A DNA stretch of 8,071 bases from Acetobacteraceae bacterium (GTDB lineage Bacteria; Pseudomonadota; Alphaproteobacteria; Acetobacterales; Acetobacteraceae), in the NCBI GenBank assembly GCA_019689515.1, contig JADGHI010000154.1, forward strand, positions 1 through 8,071. The letters are read 5' to 3'. The notes below the pieces were generated by a model. It searched no databases and had not been told where the DNA came from. It was given only the letters and a program-made list of their open reading frames with translations. A program made the translations under genes and the position numbers. Position 1 is the first letter of the stretch. The number at the start of each line of letters is the position of its first letter. Positions 6,802 to 8,071 of the stretch are shown one piece after another.

Positions 6802-6823
6802 GCCCGGCCGCGCTGCGCCGGGC
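6802..6823. repeat. 7-bp inverted repeat (GCCCGGC/GCCGGGC)
   Basis: GCCCGGC at 6802-6808 is mirrored by GCCGGGC at 6817-6823 with an eight-base loop. It lies 13 bp from the 16-bp palindrome. It could be a second operator or simply a GC-rich hairpin. There is no T-run, so it is not an intrinsic terminator. Confidence 0.3.
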
Positions 6824-6835
6824 CGTACGCCACCC

Positions 6836-6851
6836 GCGACCGCGCGGTCGC
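6836..6851. promoter_or_regulatory. Perfect 16-bp palindrome, candidate operator
   Basis: GCGACCGCGCGGTCGC is identical to its reverse complement over all 16 bases. It lies between divergent genes, 143 bp before the prpD start and about 275 bp before the amidohydrolase start, a placement suited to a dimeric repressor or activator. In 70% GC DNA such palindromes are less rare than in balanced DNA, and no regulator gene is seen, so the role is inferred. Confidence 0.35.
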
Positions 6852-6979
6852 CAGCCGGACGCGGCCAGGACGGCCAGCGACGCGCAGCCCGACCAATCAG
6901 CGGAAAGCAGGGGCGAGGGCCGGCCGGCATGGACGCTGCGGGCGTGAGAGGGCAAAACCCTGCCAGCCGAAAGTCATGC

Positions 6980-6984
6980 GGAGG
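6980..6984 (+). promoter_or_regulatory. Ribosome-binding site of prpD
   Basis: GGAGG ends ten bases before the ATG at 6995. It decides this start over the out-of-frame ATG at 6976. Confidence 0.6.
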
Positions 6985-6994
6985 ACGCCCGCCG

Positions 6995-8071
6995 ATGCAG
7001 CTCCATCCCGTCAAGGTCTATCCGTCCAAGGCGCTGCTGCCGCGCGAGCAGCAACTCGCCTGGAAGATCGCCGGCGTCGCCGTGGACCCCGTCCCGGTAG
7101 AGGACGCGGTCGCCGAAATGATCATCAACCGGGTGATCGACAACGCCGCCGTGGCGATCGCGGCGATCAACCGCCGCCCGGTGGTCTCGGCGCGGCAGAT
7201 GGCGCTCGGGCATCCCCGCAACGGGGGCGCGACGATCTTCGGGGTGGAGGCCAGCCGACGATTCTCCCCGGAATGGGCCGCCTGGGCGAACGGGACGGCG
7301 GTGCGCGAGCTCGACATGCACGACACCTTCCTCGCCGCCGACTACTCGCACCCCGGGGACAACATCCCGCCCGTGCTCGCGGTGGCGCAGAGCATGGAGA
7401 AGTCGGGGGAGGAGCTGATCCGCGGCCTCGCCACGGCCTACGAAATCCACATCGATCTCGTGCGCGCGATCTGCCTGCACGAGCACAAGGTGGACCACAT
7501 CGCGCATCTCTGCCCGGCAGCGGCGGCCGGCATCGGCACCCTGCTCGGCCTCGACCAGGCGACGATCTACCAGGCCGTGCAGCAGGCGCTGCATGTGAGC
7601 ATCACCACCCGCCAGAGCCGGAAGGGCGAGATCTCCTCCTGGAAGGCCTACGCCCCGGCCCATGCGGGCAAGCTCGCCGTCGAGGCAGTGGACCGGGCGA
7701 TGCGCGGGGAAGGGGCGCCGAGCCCGATCTACGAAGGTGAGGACTCGGTGATCGCCTGGATCCTCTCCGGCCGGACCAAGGCCGACCGGGACGGGCGCGA
7801 CAGCGTCTATGAGCCGGTCTACTACCAGGTGCCGCTGCCGGAGGCGGGCGAGCCGAAGCGGGCGATCCTGGCGAGCTACACCAAGGAGCACTCGGCCGAG
7901 TACCAGAGCCAGGCCCTGATCGACCTCGCCTTCCGGATGCGGGAGAAGATCAAGGACTTCGAGGCGATCGACCGGATCGTCATCCACACCTCCCACCACA
8001 CCCACTACGTGATCGGGACCGGGGCGAACGACCCGCAGAAGATGGACCCGAAGGCGAGCCGGGAGACGCTC
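6995..8071 (+). CDS. prpD: 2-methylcitrate dehydratase-like protein (MmgE/PrpD family), 3' end missing
   Basis: The ATG at 6995 opens a frame that runs uninterrupted to the right edge, giving 359 codons of a family usually near 480-500 residues, so about three quarters is present. PrpD dehydrates 2-methylcitrate to 2-methylaconitate in the propionate-degrading methylcitrate cycle, in the cytoplasm. Family features are AVRELDMHDTFLAADYSHPGDN in shorter blocks (LDMHDT at 106-111, SHPGDN at 118-123), KVDHIAHLCP at 165-174, and SSWKAYAPAHAGK at 214-226. The opening (HPVKVYPSKALLPREQQLAWK) resembles the PrpD form common in actinobacteria and some proteobacteria rather than the E. coli N-terminus. 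Other MmgE/PrpD members act on different substrates, so the exact reaction is likely but not proven; no prpB, prpC or regulator is in view. A long open frame on the opposite strand (8005-6974) is its shadow. Confidence 0.88.
   Translation, partial: MQLHPVKVYPSKALLPREQQLAWKIAGVAVDPVPVEDAVAEMIINRVIDNAAVAIAAINRRPVVSARQMALGHPRNGGATIFGVEASRRFSPEWAAWANGTAVRELDMHDTFLAADYSHPGDNIPPVLAVAQSMEKSGEELIRGLATAYEIHIDLVRAICLHEHKVDHIAHLCPAAAAGIGTLLGLDQATIYQAVQQALHVSITTRQSRKGEISSWKAYAPAHAGKLAVEAVDRAMRGEGAPSPIYEGEDSVIAWILSGRTKADRDGRDSVYEPVYYQVPLPEAGEPKRAILASYTKEHSAEYQSQALIDLAFRMREKIKDFEAIDRIVIHTSHHTHYVIGTGANDPQKMDPKASRETL

Larger units (their letters stand above)
6562..6994. promoter_or_regulatory. 433-bp divergent intergenic region
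   Basis: This region separates the minus-strand amidohydrolase from the plus-strand prpD gene and should hold both promoters. No AT-rich -10 element is obvious. It contains a perfect 16-bp palindrome (6836-6851), a 7-bp stem pair (6802-6808 with 6817-6823) and CGGCCAG in close direct repeat around 6862-6877. The amidohydrolase frame is open through the whole region, but its translation is rich in Arg, Pro and Ser and lacks domain features, so I treat it as non-coding. No regulator gene is in the window to pair with these sites. Confidence 0.45.

Noticed and set aside
6562..7014. A 151-codon in-frame N-terminal extension of the amidohydrolase
   Set aside because: The translation is Arg/Pro/Ser-rich without domain features, would overlap the prpD start, and would make the protein 616 aa, far above the family length of about 450-480.
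6974..8005. A 343-codon minus-strand frame opposite prpD
   Set aside because: The plus-strand frame from 6995 matches PrpD throughout and has a good ribosome-binding site; the antisense frame is its shadow.

Overview
The window is GC-rich (roughly 70%) with strong G/C preference at third codon positions, except for the first ~106 bases, which are about 44% GC. Protein families and composition fit a high-GC heterotrophic proteobacterium (an alphaproteobacterium such as an Acetobacteraceae/Roseomonas-type organism is my guess). No rRNA or other taxonomic marker is present, so this is inference only.

Layout. Six genes lie on the minus strand and read right to left: a cyclic amidohydrolase of the allantoinase/hydantoinase/dihydropyrimidinase family (6561-5164); a 315-bp gap; a 64-aa two-helix membrane protein (4848-4654); a D-carbamoylase-like carbon-nitrogen hydrolase (4661-3702, TTG start); a membrane-anchored single-HKD phospholipase D/Nuc-type nuclease (3697-2981, GTG start); a flavin-containing monooxygenase with an N-terminal NTF2/SnoaL-like domain (2964-1222); and a second D-carbamoylase-like hydrolase (1115-147). 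From the 64-aa protein to the monooxygenase the genes overlap or sit within 16 bp of each other, so they look like one translationally coupled operon. The last hydrolase follows after 106 bp and probably belongs to it. Divergent to this block, after a 433-bp intergenic region with a perfect 16-bp palindrome, a PrpD (2-methylcitrate dehydratase, MmgE/PrpD family) gene starts at 6995 and runs off the right edge. At the left edge a low-GC partial gene of unknown function (106-1) marks a sharp change in composition.

How the genes may work together. A cyclic amidohydrolase opens hydantoin-like (cyclic ureide) rings to N-carbamoyl (ureido) acids, and D-carbamoylases remove the carbamoyl group to give amino acid, CO2 and ammonia. 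The core is therefore a plausible ureide/hydantoin utilisation module with two divergent carbamoylase paralogues. The monooxygenase may supply an upstream or downstream oxidation. The PLD-type nuclease and the small membrane protein do not fit a simple catabolic route and are the most puzzling members. No transporter, racemase or regulator is visible, so the substrate remains open.
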